Below are positions 1 through 12,746 of a stretch of DNA of 64,000 nt, in pieces. This DNA comes from Hydractinia symbiolongicarpus. Taxonomy: Eukaryota > Cnidaria > Hydrozoa > Anthoathecata > Hydractiniidae. Within the stretch, counting starts at the first letter, position 1, and every line of letters starts with the position of its first letter. The stretch covers positions 23,292,001 through 23,356,000 of the forward strand of contig NC_079888.1 in assembly GCF_029227915.1 (NCBI RefSeq), read 5' to 3'. The translations under genes and the position numbers were made by a program. The notes under the pieces were generated by a model. It saw only the letters and a list, made by a program, of their open reading frames with translations. It searched no databases and had not been told where the DNA came from.

Positions 1-639
1 GTCTCGTGCGTTTTAGTGGTGAAAAAATAATTTAAAAAATCGTTCTGGAAATGAGTTTACTCCCTGGGTACTTTCTTTGTATACTTTTGACTATACGGGC
101 CGAGTTCGGGATTTAGGGAAATCGCAGGTTTTCGTTTGCCGGCGATTAAACTGCTTTTATTCAGCGTCTCATCAAAAATGAAAACATTTTTGAAAACTAC
201 AAGTCTCATGCGTTTTAGTGGTGAAAAAATAATTTAAAAAATCGTTCGGGAAATGAGTTTACTCCCTGGGTACTTTCTTTGTATACTTTTGACTATACGG
301 GCCAAGCCGGGATTTACGGGAAATCGCGGGTTTTCGTTTGCCGGCGATTAAACTTCTTTTATTCAGCGTCTCATCAAAAATGAAAACATTTTTAAAAACT
401 ACAAGTCTTATGCGTTTTAGTGGTGAAAAAATAATTTAAAAAATCGTTCTGCAAATGAGTTTACTCACAGGGTACTTTCTTTGTATACATTCGACTATAC
501 GTGCCAAGCCCGGAATTTACGGGAAATCGCAGGTTTTCGTTTGCCGGCGATTAAACTGCTTTTATTCAGCGTCTCATCAAAAATGAAAACATTCCTGAAA
601 ACTACAAGTCTCATGCGTTTTAGTGGTGAAAAAGTAATT
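1..639 (+). repeat. Array segment before the first 12-mer duplication
   Basis: About three monomers in the order B-like, A (one C short), C. The C-type copy has ACTCACAGGG near 464 and ATTCGACTATACGTG. The segment opens inside a monomer (the first base falls just before GCGTTTTAGTGG), so the array extends beyond the window on the left. No gene or other element is seen. Confidence 0.9.
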
Positions 640-3600
640 TAAAAAATCGTTCGGGAAATGAGTTTACTCCCTGGGTACTTTCTTTGTATACTTTTGACTA
701 TACGGGCCGAGTCCGGGATTTAGGGAAATCGCAGGTTTTCGTTTGCCGGCGATTAAACTGCTTTTATTCAGCGTCTCATCAAAAATGAAAACATTTTTGA
801 AAACTACAAGTCTCATGCGTTTTAGTGGTGAAAAAATAATTTAAAAAATCTTTCAGGAAATGAGTTTACTCCCTGGGTAATTTCTTTGTATACTTTTGAC
901 TATACGGGCCCAGCCGGGATTTACTGGTAATCGCGGGTTTTCGTTTGCCGGCGATTAAACTGCTTTTATTCAGCGTCTCATCAAAAATGAAAACATTTTT
1001 GAATACTACAAGTCTCATGCGTTTTAGTGGTGAAAAAATAATTTAAAAAATCGTTCGGGAAATGAGTTTACTCCCTGGGTACTTTTTTTGTATACTTTTG
1101 ACTATACGGGCCAAGCCGGGATTTACGGGAAATCGCGGGTTTTCGTTTGCCGGCGATTAAACTTCTTTTATTCAGCGTCTCATCAAAAATGAAAACATTT
1201 TTAAAAACTACAAGTCTTATGCGTTTTAGTGGTGAAAAAATAATTTAAAAAATCGTTCTGCAAATGAGTTTACTCACAGGGTACTTTCTTTGTATACATT
1301 CGACTATACGTGTCAAGCCCGGGATTTACGGGAAATCGCAGGTTTTCGTTTGCCGGCGATTAAACTGCTTTTATTCAGCGTCTCATCAAAAATGAAAACA
1401 TTCTTGAAAACTACAAGTCTCATGCGTTTTAGTGGTGAAAAAGTAATTTAAAAAATCGTTCGGGAAATGAGTTTACTCCCTGGGTACTTTCTTTGTATAC
1501 TTTTGACTATACGGGCCGAGTCCGGGATTTAGGGAAATCGCAGGTTTTCGTTTGCCGGCGATTAAACTGCTTTTATTCAGCGTCTCATCAAAAATGAAAA
1601 CATTTTTGAAAACTAAAAGTCTCATGCGTTTTAGTGGTGAAAAAATAATTTAAAAAATCGTTCAGGAAATGAGTTTACTCCCTGGGTACTATCTTTGTAT
1701 ACTTTTGACTATACGGGCCAAGCCGGGATTTACGGGAAATCGCGGGTTTTCGTTTGCCGGCGATTAAACTTCTTTTATTCAGCGTCTTATCAAAAATGAA
1801 AACATTTTTAAAAACTACAAGTCTTATGCGTTTTAGTGGTGAAAAAATAATTTAAAAAATCGTTCAGGAAATGACTTTACTCCCTGGGTACTGTCTTTGT
1901 ATACTTTTGACTATACAGGCCAAGCCGGGATTTACGGGAAATCGCGGGTTTTCGTTTGCCGGCGATTAAACCTCTTTTATTAAGCGTCTCATCAAAAATG
2001 AAAACATTTTTAAAAACTACAAGTCTCATGCGTTTTAGTGGTGAAAAAGTAATTTAAAAAATCGCTCCGGAAATGAGTTTACTCCCTGGGTACTTTCTTT
2101 GTATGCAATCGACTATACGTGCCAAGCCCGGGATTTACGGGAAATCGCGGCTTTTCATTTGCCGGCGATTAAACTGCTTTTATTCAGCGTCTCATCAAAA
2201 ATGAAAACATTTTTAAAAACTACAAGTCTCATGCGTTTTAGTGGTGAAAAAATAATTTAAAAAATCGTTCGGGAAATGAGTTTACTCCCTGGGTACTGTC
2301 TTTGTATACTTTTGACTATACGGGCCAAGCCGGGATTTACGGGAAATCGCGGGTTTTCGTTTGCCGGCGATTAAACCTCTTTTATTAAGCGTCTCATCAA
2401 AAATGAAAACATTTTTAAAAACTACAAGTCTCATGCGTTTTAGTGGTGAAAAAGGAATTTAAAAAATCGTTCCGGAAATGAGTTTACTCCCTGGGTACTT
2501 TCTTTGTATACTTTTGACTATACGGGCCGAGTCCAGGATTTACGGTAAATCGCAGGTTTTCGTTTGCCGGCGATTAAACTGCTTTTATTCAGTGTCTCAT
2601 CAAAAATGAAAACATTTTTGAAAACTACAAGTCTCATGCGTTTTAGTGGTGAAAAAATAATTTAAAAAATCGTTCAGGAAATGAGTTTACTCCCTGGGTA
2701 CTTTCTTTGTATACTTTTGACTATACGGGCCAAGCCGGGATTTACGGGAAATCGCGGGTTTTCGTTTGCCGGCGATTAAACTGCTTTTATTCAGCGTCTC
2801 ATCAAAAATGAAAACATTCCTGAAAACTACAAGTCTCATGCGTTTTAGTGGTGAAAAAGTAATTTAAAAAATCGTTCCGGAAATGAGTTTACTCCCTGGG
2901 TACTTTCTTTGTATACTTTTGACTATACGGGCCGAGTCCGGGATTTAGGGAAATCGCAGGTTTTCGTTTGCCGGCGATTAAACTGCTTTTATTCAGCGTC
3001 TCATCAAAAATGAAAACATTTTTAAAAACTACAAGTCTCATGCGTTTTAGTGGTGAAAAAGTAATTTAAAAAATCGTTCGGGAAATGAGTTTACTCCCTG
3101 GGTACTTTCTTTGTATACTTTTGACTATACGGGCCGAGTCCGGGATTTAGGGAAATCGCAGGTTTTCGTTTGCCGGCGATTAAACTGCTTTTATTCAGCG
3201 TCTCATCAAAAATGAAAACATTTTTGAAAACTACAAGTCTCATGCGTTTTAGTGGTGAAAAAATAATTTAAAAAATCTTTCAGGAAATGAGTTTACTCCC
3301 TGGGTAATTTCTTTGTATACTTTTGACTATACGGGCCAAGCCGGGATTTACTGGTAATCGCGGGTTTTCGTTTGCCGGCGATTAAACTGCTTTTATTCAG
3401 CGTCTCATCAAAAATGAAAACATTTTTGAATACTACAAGTCTCATGCGTTTTAGTGGTGAAAAAATAATTTAAAAAATCGTTCGGGAAATGAGTTTACTC
3501 CCTGGGTACTTTTTTTGTATACTTTTGACTATACGGGCCAAGCCGGGATTTACGGGAAATCGCGGGTTTTCGTTTGCCGGCGATTAAACTTCTTTTATTC

Positions 3601-4907
3601 AGCGTCTCATCAAAAATGAAAACATTTTTAAAAACTACAAGTCTTATGCGTTTTAGTGGTGAAAAAATAATTTAAAAAATCGTTCTGCAAATGAGTTTAC
3701 TCACAGGGTACTTTCTTTGTATACATTCGACTATACGTGTCAAGCCCGGGATTTACGGGAAATCGCAGGTTTTCGTTTGCCGGCGATTAAACTGCTTTTA
3801 TTCAGCGTCTCATCAAAAATGAAAACATTCTTGAAAACTACAAGTCTCATGCGTTTTAGTGGTGAAAAAGTAATTTAAAAAATCGTTCGGGAAATGAGTT
3901 TACTCCCTGGGTACTTTCTTTGTATACTTTTGACTATACGGGCCGAGTCCGGGATTTAGGGAAATCGCAGGTTTTCGTTTGCCGGCGATTAAACTGCTTT
4001 TATTCAGCGTCTCATCAAAAATGAAAACATTTTTGAAAACTAAAAGTCTCATGCGTTTTAGTGGTGAAAAAATAATTTAAAAAATCGTTCAGGAAATGAG
4101 TTTACTCCCTGGGTACTATCTTTGTATACTTTTGACTATACGGGCCAAGCCGGGATTTACGGGAAATCGCGGGTTTTCGTTTGCCGGCGATTAAACTTCT
4201 TTTATTCAGCGTCTCATCAAAAATGTAAACATTTTTAAAAACTACAAGTCTTATGCGTTTTAGTGGTGAAAAAATAATTTAAAAAATCGTTCAGGAAATG
4301 ACTTTACTCCCTGGGTACTGTCTTTGTATACTTTTGACTATACGGGCCAAGCCGGGATTTACGGGAAATCGCGGGTTTTCGTTTGCCGGCGATTAAACCT
4401 CTTTTATTAAGCGTCTCATCAAAAATGAAAACATTTTTAAAAACTACAAGTCTCATGCGTTTTAGTGGTGAAAAAGTAATTTAAAAAATCGTTCCGGAAA
4501 TGAGTTTACTCCCTGGGTACTTTCTTTGTATACAATCGACTATACGTGCCAAGCCCGGGATTTACGGGAAATCGCGGCTTTTCATTTGCCGGCGATTAAA
4601 CTGCTTTTATTCAGCGTCTCATCAAAAATGAAAACATTTTTAAAAACTACAAGTCTCATGCGTTTTAGTGGTGAAAAAATAATTTAAAAAATCGTTCGGG
4701 AAATGAGTTTACTCCCTGGGTACTGTCTTTGTATACTTTTGACTATACGGGCCAAGCCGGGATTTACGGGAAATCGCGGGTTTTCGTTTGCCGGCGATTA
4801 AACCTCTTTTATTAAGCGTCTCATCAAAAATGAAAACATTTTTAAAAACTACAAGTCTCATGCGTTTTAGTGGTGAAAAAGTAATTTAAAAAATCGTTCC
4901 GGAAATG
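640..4907 (+). repeat. 12-monomer duplication, 2427-bp offset
   Basis: Monomers at about 640-2480 recur in the same order at about 3067-4907. Shared rare markers sit exactly 2427 bp apart: TTTCAGGAAATG at 851 and 3278 (with GGGTAATTTC and TTTACTGGTAATC), and TACTGTCTTTG at 2294 and 4721. Roughly nine consecutive monomers match with very few differences (for example GTATGCAATCG against GTATACAATCG near 2103 and 4530). The remaining three monomers of the 12-monomer interval do not match. Inside each copy a 405-bp dimer carrying TACTGTC is also repeated (1889 and 2294). Confidence 0.85.
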
Positions 4908-5189
4908 AGTTTACTCCCTGGGTACTTTCTTTGTATACAATCGACTATACGTGCCAAGCCCGGGATTTACGGGAAATCGCGGCTTTTCATTTGCCGGCGA
5001 TTAAACTGCTTTTATTCAGCGTCTCATCAAAAATGAAAACATTTTTAAAAACTACAAGTCTCATGCGTTTTAGTGGTGAAAAAATAATTTAAAAAATCGT
5101 TCGGGAAATGAGTTTACTCCCTGGGTACTTTCTTTGTATACTTTTGACTATACGGGCCAAGCCGGGATTTACGGGAAATCGCGGGTTTT
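4908..5189 (+). repeat. Array segment between 12-mer and 5-mer blocks
   Basis: A copy with ACAATCGACTATACGTGCC, like the dimer units just upstream, is followed by an A monomer lacking one C. The segment links the 12-mer block to the next 5-mer block. Nothing other than satellite is present. Confidence 0.85.
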
Positions 5190-7200
5190 CGTTTGCCGGC
5201 GATTAAACTTCTTTTATTCAGCGTCTCATCAAAAATGAAAACATTTTTAAAAACTAAAAGTCTTATGCGTTTTAGTGGTGAAAAAATAATTTAAAAAATC
5301 GTTCTGGAAATGAGTTTACTCACAGGGTACTTTCTTTGTATACATTCGACTATACGTGCCAACCCGGGATTTACGGGAAATCGCGGGTTTTCGTTTCCCG
5401 GCGATTAAACTGCTTTTATTCAGCGTCTCATCAAAAATGAAAACATTCTTGAAAACTACAAGTCTCATGCGTTTTAGTGGTGAAATAATAATTTAAAAAA
5501 TCGTTTGGAAAATGAGTTTACTCCCTGTGTACTTTCTTTGTATACTTTTGACTATACGGGCCGAGTCCAGGATTTACGGTAAATCGCAGGTTTTCGTTTG
5601 CCGGCGATTAAACTGCTTTTATTCAGTGTCTCATCAAAAATGAAAACATTTTTGAAAACTACAAGTCTCATGCGTTTTAGTGGTGAAAAAATAATTTAAA
5701 AAATCGTTCAGGAAATGAGTTTACTCCCTGGGTACTTTCTTTGTATACTTTTGACTATACGGGCCAAGCCGGGATTTACGGGAAATCGCGGGTTTTCATT
5801 TGCCGGCGATTAAACTTCTTTTATTCAGCGTCTCATCAAAAATGAAAACATTTTTAAAAACTACAAGTCTTATGCGTTTTAGTGGTGAAAAATAATTTAA
5901 AAAATCGTTCTGGAAATGAGTTTACTCACAGGGTACTTTCTTTGTATACATTCGACTATACGTGCCAAGCCCGGGATTTACGGGAAATCGCGGGTTTTCG
6001 TTTGCCGGCGATTAAACTGCTTTTATTCAGCGTCTCATCAAAAATGAAAACATTCTTGAAAACTACAAGTCTCATGCGTTTTAGTGGTGAAATAATAATT
6101 TAAAAAATCGTTTGGAAAATGAGTTTACTCCCTGTGTACTTTCCTTGTATACTTTTGACTATACGGGCCGAGTCCAGGATTTACGGTAAATCGCGGGTTT
6201 TCGTTTGCCGGCGATTAAACTTCTTTTATTCAGCGTCTCATCAAAAATGAAAACATTTTTAAAAACTAAAAGTCTTATGCGTTTTAGTGGTGAAAAAATA
6301 ATTTAAAAAATCGTTCTGGAAATGAGTTTACTCACAGGGTACTTTCTTTGTATACATTCGACTATACGTGCCAAGCCCGGGATTTACGGGAAATCGCGGG
6401 TTTTCGTTTCCCGGCGATTAAACTGCTTTTATTCAGCGTCTCATCAAAAATGAAAACATTCTTGAAAACTACAAGTCTCATGCGTTTTAGTGGTGAAATA
6501 ATAATTTAAAAAATCGTTTGGAAAATGAGTTTACTCCCTGTGTACTTTCTTTGTATACTTTTGACAATACGGGCCGAGTCCAGGATTTACGGTAAATCGC
6601 AGGTTTTTGTTTGCCGGCGATTAAACTGCTTTTATTCAGTGTCTCATCAAAAATGAAAACATTTTTGAAAACTACAAGTCTCATGCGTTTTAGTGGTGAA
6701 AAAATAATTTAAAAAATCGTTCAGGAAATGAGTTTACTCCCTGGGTACTTTCTTTGTATACTTTTGACTATACGGGCCAAGCCGGGATTTACGGGAAATC
6801 GCGGTTTTTCGTTTGCCGGCGATTAAACTTCTTTTATTCAGCGTCTCATCAAAAATGAAAACATTTTTAAAAACTACAAGTCTTATGCGTTTTAGTGGTG
6901 AAAAAATAATTTAAAAAATCGTTCTGGAAATGAGTTTACTCACAGGGTACTTTCTTTGTATACATTCGACTATACGTGCCAAGCCCGGGATTTACGGGAA
7001 ATCGCGGGTTTTCGTTTGCCGGCGATTAAACTGCTTTTATTCAGCGTCTCATCAAAAATGAAAACATTCTTGAAAACTACAAGTCTCATGCGTTTTAGTG
7101 GTGAAATAATAATTTAAAAAATCGTTTGGAAAATGAGTTTACTCCCTGTGTACTTTCCTTGTATACTTTTGACTATACGGGCCGAGTCCAGGATTTACTG
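5190..7200 (+). repeat. 5-monomer duplication, 1013-bp offset, C/E-rich
   Basis: Monomers at about 5190-6190 recur at about 6203-7200. The rare TTTCCCGGCG variant is at 5394 and 6407, the marker AACTAAAAGTCTTATG near 5253 and 6266, and ACTCACAGGG at 5318/6330 and 5924/6938. The order is A, C, E, A, C, E with the E type carrying GAAATAATAATTT and GTCCAGG. One E copy has GACAATACGGG near 6564. The open frames in this block lie within or across monomers and are not genes. Confidence 0.85.
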
Positions 7201-7929
7201 TAAATCGCAGGTTTTCGTTTGCCGGCGATTAAACTGCTTTTATTCAGTGTCTTATCAAAAATGAAAACATTTTTAAAAACTACAAGTCTCATGCGTTTTA
7301 GTGGTGAAAAAATAATTTAAAAAATCGTTCAGGAAATGAGTTTACTCCCTGGGTACTTTTTTGTATACTTTTGACTATACGGGCCAAGCCCGGGATTTAC
7401 GGGAAATCGCGGGTTTTCGTTTGCCGGCGATTAAACTTCTTTTATTCAGCGTCTCATCAAAAATGAAAACATTTTTGAAAATTACAAGTCTCATGCGTTT
7501 TAGTGGTGAAAAAATAATTTAAAAAATCGTTCGGGAAATGAGTTTACTCCCTGGGTACTTTCTTTGTATACTTTCGACTATACGGGCCGAGTCCGGGATT
7601 TACGGGAAATCGCAGATTTTGGTTTGCCGGCGATTAAACTTCTTTTATTCAGCGTCCCATCAAATATAAAAATATTTTTGAAAACTACAAGTCTCATGTG
7701 TTTAGTGGTAAAAAAATAATATAAAAAATCGTTCGGGAAATGAGTTTACTCCCTGGGTACTTTTTTGTGTACTTTTGACTATACGGGCCAAGCCCGGGAT
7801 TTACGGGAAATCGCGGGTTTTCGATTGCCGGCGATTAAACTCCTTTTATTCAGCGTCTCATCAAAAATGAAAACATTTTTAAAAACTACAAGTATTATGC
7901 GTTTTAGTGGTGAAAAAATAATTTAAAAA
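7201..7929 (+). repeat. Array segment where the D haplotype first appears
   Basis: About four monomers. The first D half-monomer lies at 7651-7725: CGTCCCATCAAATAT followed by a one-base-shorter GTGTTTAGTGGTAAAA and AATAATATA. The monomer after it has a contracted pyrimidine run, TACTTTTTTGTGTAC. No D half-monomer was seen upstream of this point; from here on D recurs across the window. Confidence 0.85.
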
Positions 7930-10761
7930 ATCGTTCGGGAAATGAGTTTACTCCCTGGGTACTTTCTTTGTATACTTTTGACTATACGGGCCGAGTCCGG
8001 GATTTACGGGAAATCGCAGATTTTCGTTTGCCGGCGATTAAACTTCTTTTATTCAGCGTCCCATCAAATATAAAAATATTTTTGAAAACTACAAGTCTCA
8101 TGTGTTTAGTGGTAAAAAAATAATATAAAAAATCGTTCGGGAAATGAGTTTACTCCCTGGGTACTTTTTGTGTACTTTTAACTATACGGGCCAAGCCCGG
8201 GATTTACGGGAAATCGCGGGTTTTCGTTTGCCGGCGATTAAACTTCATTTATTCAGCGTCTCATCAAAAATAAAAACATTTTTAAAAACTACAAGTCTTA
8301 TGCGTTTTAGTGGTGAAAAAATAATTTAAAAAATCGTTCTGGAAATGAGTTTATTTCCTGGGTACTTTCTTTGTATACTTTGGACTATACGGGCCGAGTC
8401 CGGGATTTAGGGAAATCGCAGGTTTTCGTTTGCCGGCGATTAAACTGCTTTTATTCAACGTCTCATCAAAAATGAAAACATTCTTGAAAACTACAAGTCT
8501 AATGCGTTTAAGTGGTGAAATAATAATTTAAAAAATCGTTTGGGAAATGAGTTTACTCCCTGGGTACTTTCTTTGTATACTTTTGACTATACGGGCCGAG
8601 TCCAGGATTTACGGGAAATCGCAGGTTTTCGTTTGCCGGCGATTAAACTTCTTTTATTCAGCGTCTCATCAAAAATGAAAACATTTTTAAAAACTACAAG
8701 TCTCATGCGTTTTAGTGGTGAAAAAGTAATTTAAAAAATCGGTCGGGAAATGAGTTTACTCCCTGGGTACTTTCTTTGTATACTTTTGACTATACGGGCC
8801 AAGCCCGGGATTTACGGGAAATCGCGGGTTTTCGTTTGTCGGCGATTAAACTTCTTTTATTCAGCGTCTCATCAAAAATGAAAACATTTTTGAAAACTAC
8901 AAGTCTCATGCGTTTTAGTGGTGAAAAAATAATTTAAAAAATCGTTCTGGAAATGAGTTTATTCCCTGGGTACTTTCTTTGTATACTTTGGACTATACGG
9001 GCCGAGTCCGGGATTTAGGGAAATCGCAGGTTTTCGTTTGCCGGCGATTAAACTGCTTTTATTCAACGTCTCATCAAAAATGAAAACATTCTTGAAAACT
9101 ACAAGTCTCATGCGTTTAAGTGGTGAAATAATAATTTAAAAAATCCTTTGGGAAATGAGTTTACTCCCTGCGTACTTTCTTTGTATACTTTTGACTATAC
9201 GGGCCGAGTCCAGGATTTACGGGAAATCGCAGGTTTTCGTTTGCCGGCGATTAAACTTCTTTTATTCAGCGTCTCATCAAAAATGAAAACATTTTTAAAA
9301 ACTACAAGTCTCATGCGTTTTAGTGGTGAAAAAGTAATTTAAAAAATCGTTCGGGAAATGAGTTTACTCCCTGGGTACTTTCTTTGTATACTTTTGACTA
9401 TACGGGCCGAGTCCGGGATTTACGGGAAATCGCAGATTTTCGTTTGCCGGCGATTAAACTTCTTTTATTCAGCGTCCCATCAAATATAAAAATATTTTTG
9501 AAAACTACAAGTCTCATGTGTTTAGTGGTAAAAAAATAATATAAAAAATCGTTCGGGAAATGAGTTTACTCCCTGGGTACTTTTTGTGTACTTTTAACTA
9601 TACGGGCCAAGCCCGGGATTTACGGGAAATCGCGGGTTTTCGTTTGCCGGCGATTAAACTTCATTTATTCAGCGTCTCATCAAAAATAAAAACATTTTTA
9701 AAAACTACAAGTCTTATGCGTTTTAGTGGTGAAAAAATAATTTAAAAAATCGTTCTGGAAATGAGTTTATTTCCTGGGTACTTTCTTTGTATACTTTGGA
9801 CTATACGGGCCGAGTCCGGGATTTAGGGAAATCGCAGGTTTTCGTTTGCCGGCGATTAAACTGCTTTTATTCAACGTCTCATCAAAAATGAAAACATTCT
9901 TGAAAACTACAAGTCTAATGCGTTTAAGTGGTGAAATAATAATTTAAAAAATCGTTTGGGAAATGAGTTTACTCCCTGGGTACTTTCTTTGTATACTTTT
10001 GACTATACGGGCCGAGTCCAGGATTTACGGGAAATCGCAGGTTTTCGTTTGCCGGCGATTAAACTTCTTTTATTCAGCGTCTCATCAAAAATGAAAACAT
10101 TTTTAAAAACTACAAGTCTCATGCGTTTTAGTGGTGAAAAAGTAATTTAAAAAATCGGTCGGGAAATGAGTTTACTCCCTGGGTACTTTCTTTGTATACT
10201 TTTGACTATACGGGCCAAGCCCGGGATTTACGGGAAATCGCGGGTTTTCGTTTGTCGGCGATTAAACTTCTTTTATTCAGCGTCTCATCAAAAATGAAAA
10301 CATTTTTGAAAACTACAAGTCTCATGCGTTTTAGTGGTGAAAAAATAATTTAAAAAATCGTTCTGGAAATGAGTTTATTCCCTGGGTACTTTCTTTGTAT
10401 ACTTTGGACTATACGGGCCGAGTCCGGGATTTAGGGAAATCGCAGGTTTTCGTTTGCCGGCGATTAAACTGCTTTTATTCAACGTCTCATCAAAAATGAA
10501 AACATTCTTGAAAACTACAAGTCTCATGCGTTTAAGTGGTGAAATAATAATTTAAAAAATCCTTTGGGAAATGAGTTTACTCCCTGGGTACTTTCTTTGT
10601 ATACTTTTGACTATACGGGCCGAGTCCAGGATTTACGGGAAATCGCAGGTTTTCGTTTGCCGGCGATTAAACTTCTTTTATTCAGCGTCTCATCAAAAAT
10701 GAAAACATTTTTAAAAACTACAAGTCTCATGCGTTTTAGTGGTGAAAAAGTAATTTAAAAA
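7930..10761 (+). repeat. Tandem 7-monomer duplication, 1416-bp unit
   Basis: Two adjacent copies, about 7930-9345 and 9346-10761, match almost base for base. Shared private markers include TACTTTTTGTGTACTTTTAAC (one base longer than quoted runs elsewhere; near 8164 and 9580), GTCTAATGCGTTTAAG near 8497 and 9913, and TTTGTCGGCG near 8836 and 10252. A visible difference is CCCTGCGTAC near 9168 against CCCTGGGTAC near 10584. Unit order is cagatt/D, post-D, B, E-like, A, B, E-like. Confidence 0.88.
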
Positions 10762-11775
10762 ATCGTTCGGGAAATGAGTTTACTCCCTGGGTACTTTCTT
10801 TGTATACTTTTGACTATACGGGCCAAGCCCGGGATTTACGGGAAATCGCGGGTTTTCGTTTGCCGGCGATTAAACTTCTTTTATTCAGCGTCTCATCAAA
10901 AATGAAAACATTTTTGAAAACTACAAGTCTCATGCGTTTTAGTGGTGAAAAAATAATTTAAAAAATCGTTCGGGAAATGAGTTTACCCCCTGGGTACTTT
11001 CTTTGTATACTTTTGATTATACGGGCCAAGCCGGGATTTACGGGAAATAGCGGGTTTTCGTTTGCCGGCGATTAAACTTCTCTTATTCAGCGTCGCATCA
11101 AAAATGAAAACATTCTTGAAAACTACAAGTCTCATGCGTTTAAGTGGTGAAATAATAATTTAAAAAATCCTTTGGGAAATGAGTTTACTCCCTGGGTACT
11201 TTCTTTGTATACTTTTGACTATACGGGGCGAGTCCAGGATTTACGGGAAATCGCAGGTTTTCGTTTGCCGGCGATTAAACTTCTTTTATTCAGCGTCTCA
11301 TCAAAAATGAAAACATTTTTAAAAACTACAAGTCTCATGCGTTTTAGTGGTGAAAAAGTAATTTAAAAAATCGTTCGGGAAATGAGTTTACTCCCTGGGT
11401 ACTTTCTTTGTATACTTTTGACTATACGGGCAAAGCCCGGGATTTACGGGAAATCGCGGGTTTTCGTTTGCCGGCGATTAAACTTCTTTTATTCAGCGTC
11501 TCATCAAAAATGAAAACATTTTTGAAAACTACAAGTCTCATGCGTTTTAGTGGTGAAAAAATAATTTAAAAAATCGTTCGGGAAATGAGTTTACTCCCTG
11601 GGTACTTTCTTTGTATACTTTTGATTATACGGGCCAAGCCGGGATTTACGGGAAATAGCGGGTTTTCGTTTGCCGGCGATTAAACTTCTCTTATTCAGCG
11701 TCGCATCAAAAATGAAAACATTCTTGAAAACTACAAGTCTCATGCGTTTTAGTGGTGAAATAATAATTTAAAAAA
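10560..11775 (+). repeat. Tandem 3-monomer duplication, 608-bp unit
   Basis: Copies at about 10560-11167 and 11168-11775 share the markers ATCCTTTGGGAAATG, TGATTATACGGGCC, GGAAATAGCGGG and CGTCGCATC. Point differences include TACCCCCTGG against TACTCCCTGG and ACGGGGCG against ACGGGCCG. The last monomer of the 7-mer block is also the first monomer here, so the two amplifications overlap and happened in sequence. Confidence 0.82.
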
Positions 11776-12624
11776 TCGTTCGGGAAATGAGTTTACTCCC
11801 TGGGTACTTTCTTTGTATACTTTTGATTATACGGGCCAAGCCGGGATTTACGGGAAATAGCGGGTTTTTGTTTGCCGGCGATTAAACTTCTTTTATTCAG
11901 CGTCTCATCAAAAATGAAAACATTTTTGAAAACTACAAGTCTCATGCGTTTTAGTGGTGAAAAAAAAATTTAAAAAATCGTTCGGGAAATGAGTTTACTC
12001 CCTGGGTACTTTCTTTGTATACCTTTGACTATACGGGCCAAGCCCGGGATTTACAGGAAAACGCGGGATTTCGTTTTCCGGCGATTAAATTTCTTTTATT
12101 CAGCGTCTCATCAAAAATGAAAACATTTTTAAAAACTACAAGTCTCATGCGTTTTAGTGGTGAAAAAGTAATTTAAAAAATCGTTCGGGAAATGAGTTTA
12201 CTCCCTGGGTACTTTCTTTGTATACTTTTGAGTATACGGGCCAAGCCCGGGATTTACGGGAAATCGCGGGTTTTCGTTTGCCGGCGATTAAACTTCTTTT
12301 ATTCAGCGTCTCATCAAAAATGAAAACATTTTTGAAAACTACAAGTCTCATGCGCTTTAGTGGTGAAAAAATAATTTAAAAAATCGTTCGGGAAATGAGT
12401 TTACTCCCTGGGTACTTTCTTTGTATACTTTTGATTATACGGGCCAAGCCGGGATTTACGGGAAATAGCGGGTTTTCGTTTGCCGGCGATTAAACTTCTT
12501 TTATTCAGCGTCTCATCAAAAATGAAAACATTTTTGAAAACTACAAGTCTCATGCGTTTTAGTGGTGAAAAAGTAATTTAAAAAATCGTTCGGGAAATGA
12601 GTTTACTCCCTGGGTACTTTCTTT

Positions 12625-12642
12625 GTATACTTTTGACTATAC
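12625..12642. other. Imperfect dyad GTATA-N8-TATAC in the monomer
   Basis: Two inverted 5-bp arms, GTATA and TATAC, flank an 8-bp centre; the left arm is also part of the self-complementary hexamer GTATAC. The dyad recurs in most monomers and survives in C-type monomers although their centre differs (ATTCG instead of TTTTG). Exceptions break one arm: GATTATAC or GAGTATAC copies around 11-16 kb and 20 kb, TTATATAC copies at 17-25 kb, and GTAAAC copies at 26-32 kb. It could be a protein-binding site or mere chance; nothing in the sequence decides. Confidence 0.4.
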
Positions 12643-12666
12643 GGGCCAAGCCCGGGATTTACGGGA

Positions 12667-12694
12667 AATCGCGGGTTTTCGTTTGCCGGCGATT
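12667..12694. other. Inverted repeat AATCGC-N16-GCGATT around GCCGGC
   Basis: AATCGC and GCGATT are exact 6-bp inverted arms separated by 16 bp. The right arm overlaps the palindrome GCCGGC (12685-12690), and GTTT and AAAC flank that palindrome as a second short inverted pair. Most monomers keep the arrangement. Type E has GCCAGC, the D-linked copies at 35-52 kb have GCAATT, and some 36-63 kb copies have GCGCTT. A small hairpin on single-stranded DNA or RNA is possible, but the arms are short. Confidence 0.4.
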
Positions 12695-12716
12695 AAACTT
12701 CTTTTATTTTGCGTCT

Positions 12717-12746
12717 CATCAAAAATGAAAACATTTTTAAAAACTA
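12717..12746. other. Alternating A-tract/T-tract segment of the monomer
   Basis: Monomer positions 121-150 contain AAAAA, AAAA, TTTTT and AAAAA runs in quick succession, and a second A/T-rich block follows at about 168-193. Such runs commonly bend DNA and influence nucleosome placement. The spacing here is nearer 7 bp than the 10-11 bp that gives strong curvature, so bending is only a possibility. Confidence 0.35.

Noticed and set aside
12631-12645. CENP-B-box-like match in TTTTGACTATACGGG
   Set aside because: Against the essential pattern TTCGnnnnAnnCGGG it has the A and the CGGG but TTTT for TTCG, so 7 of 9 key bases. C-type monomers have TTCG but shifted by one base and with CGTG. This is within reach of chance in a 203-bp unit.
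12625-12646. TATA-like promoter at GTATAC/CTATAC in each monomer
   Set aside because: TATA-like strings are expected in an AT-rich repeat, and no downstream gene or consistent start element supports a promoter. Satellite transcription cannot be judged from sequence.
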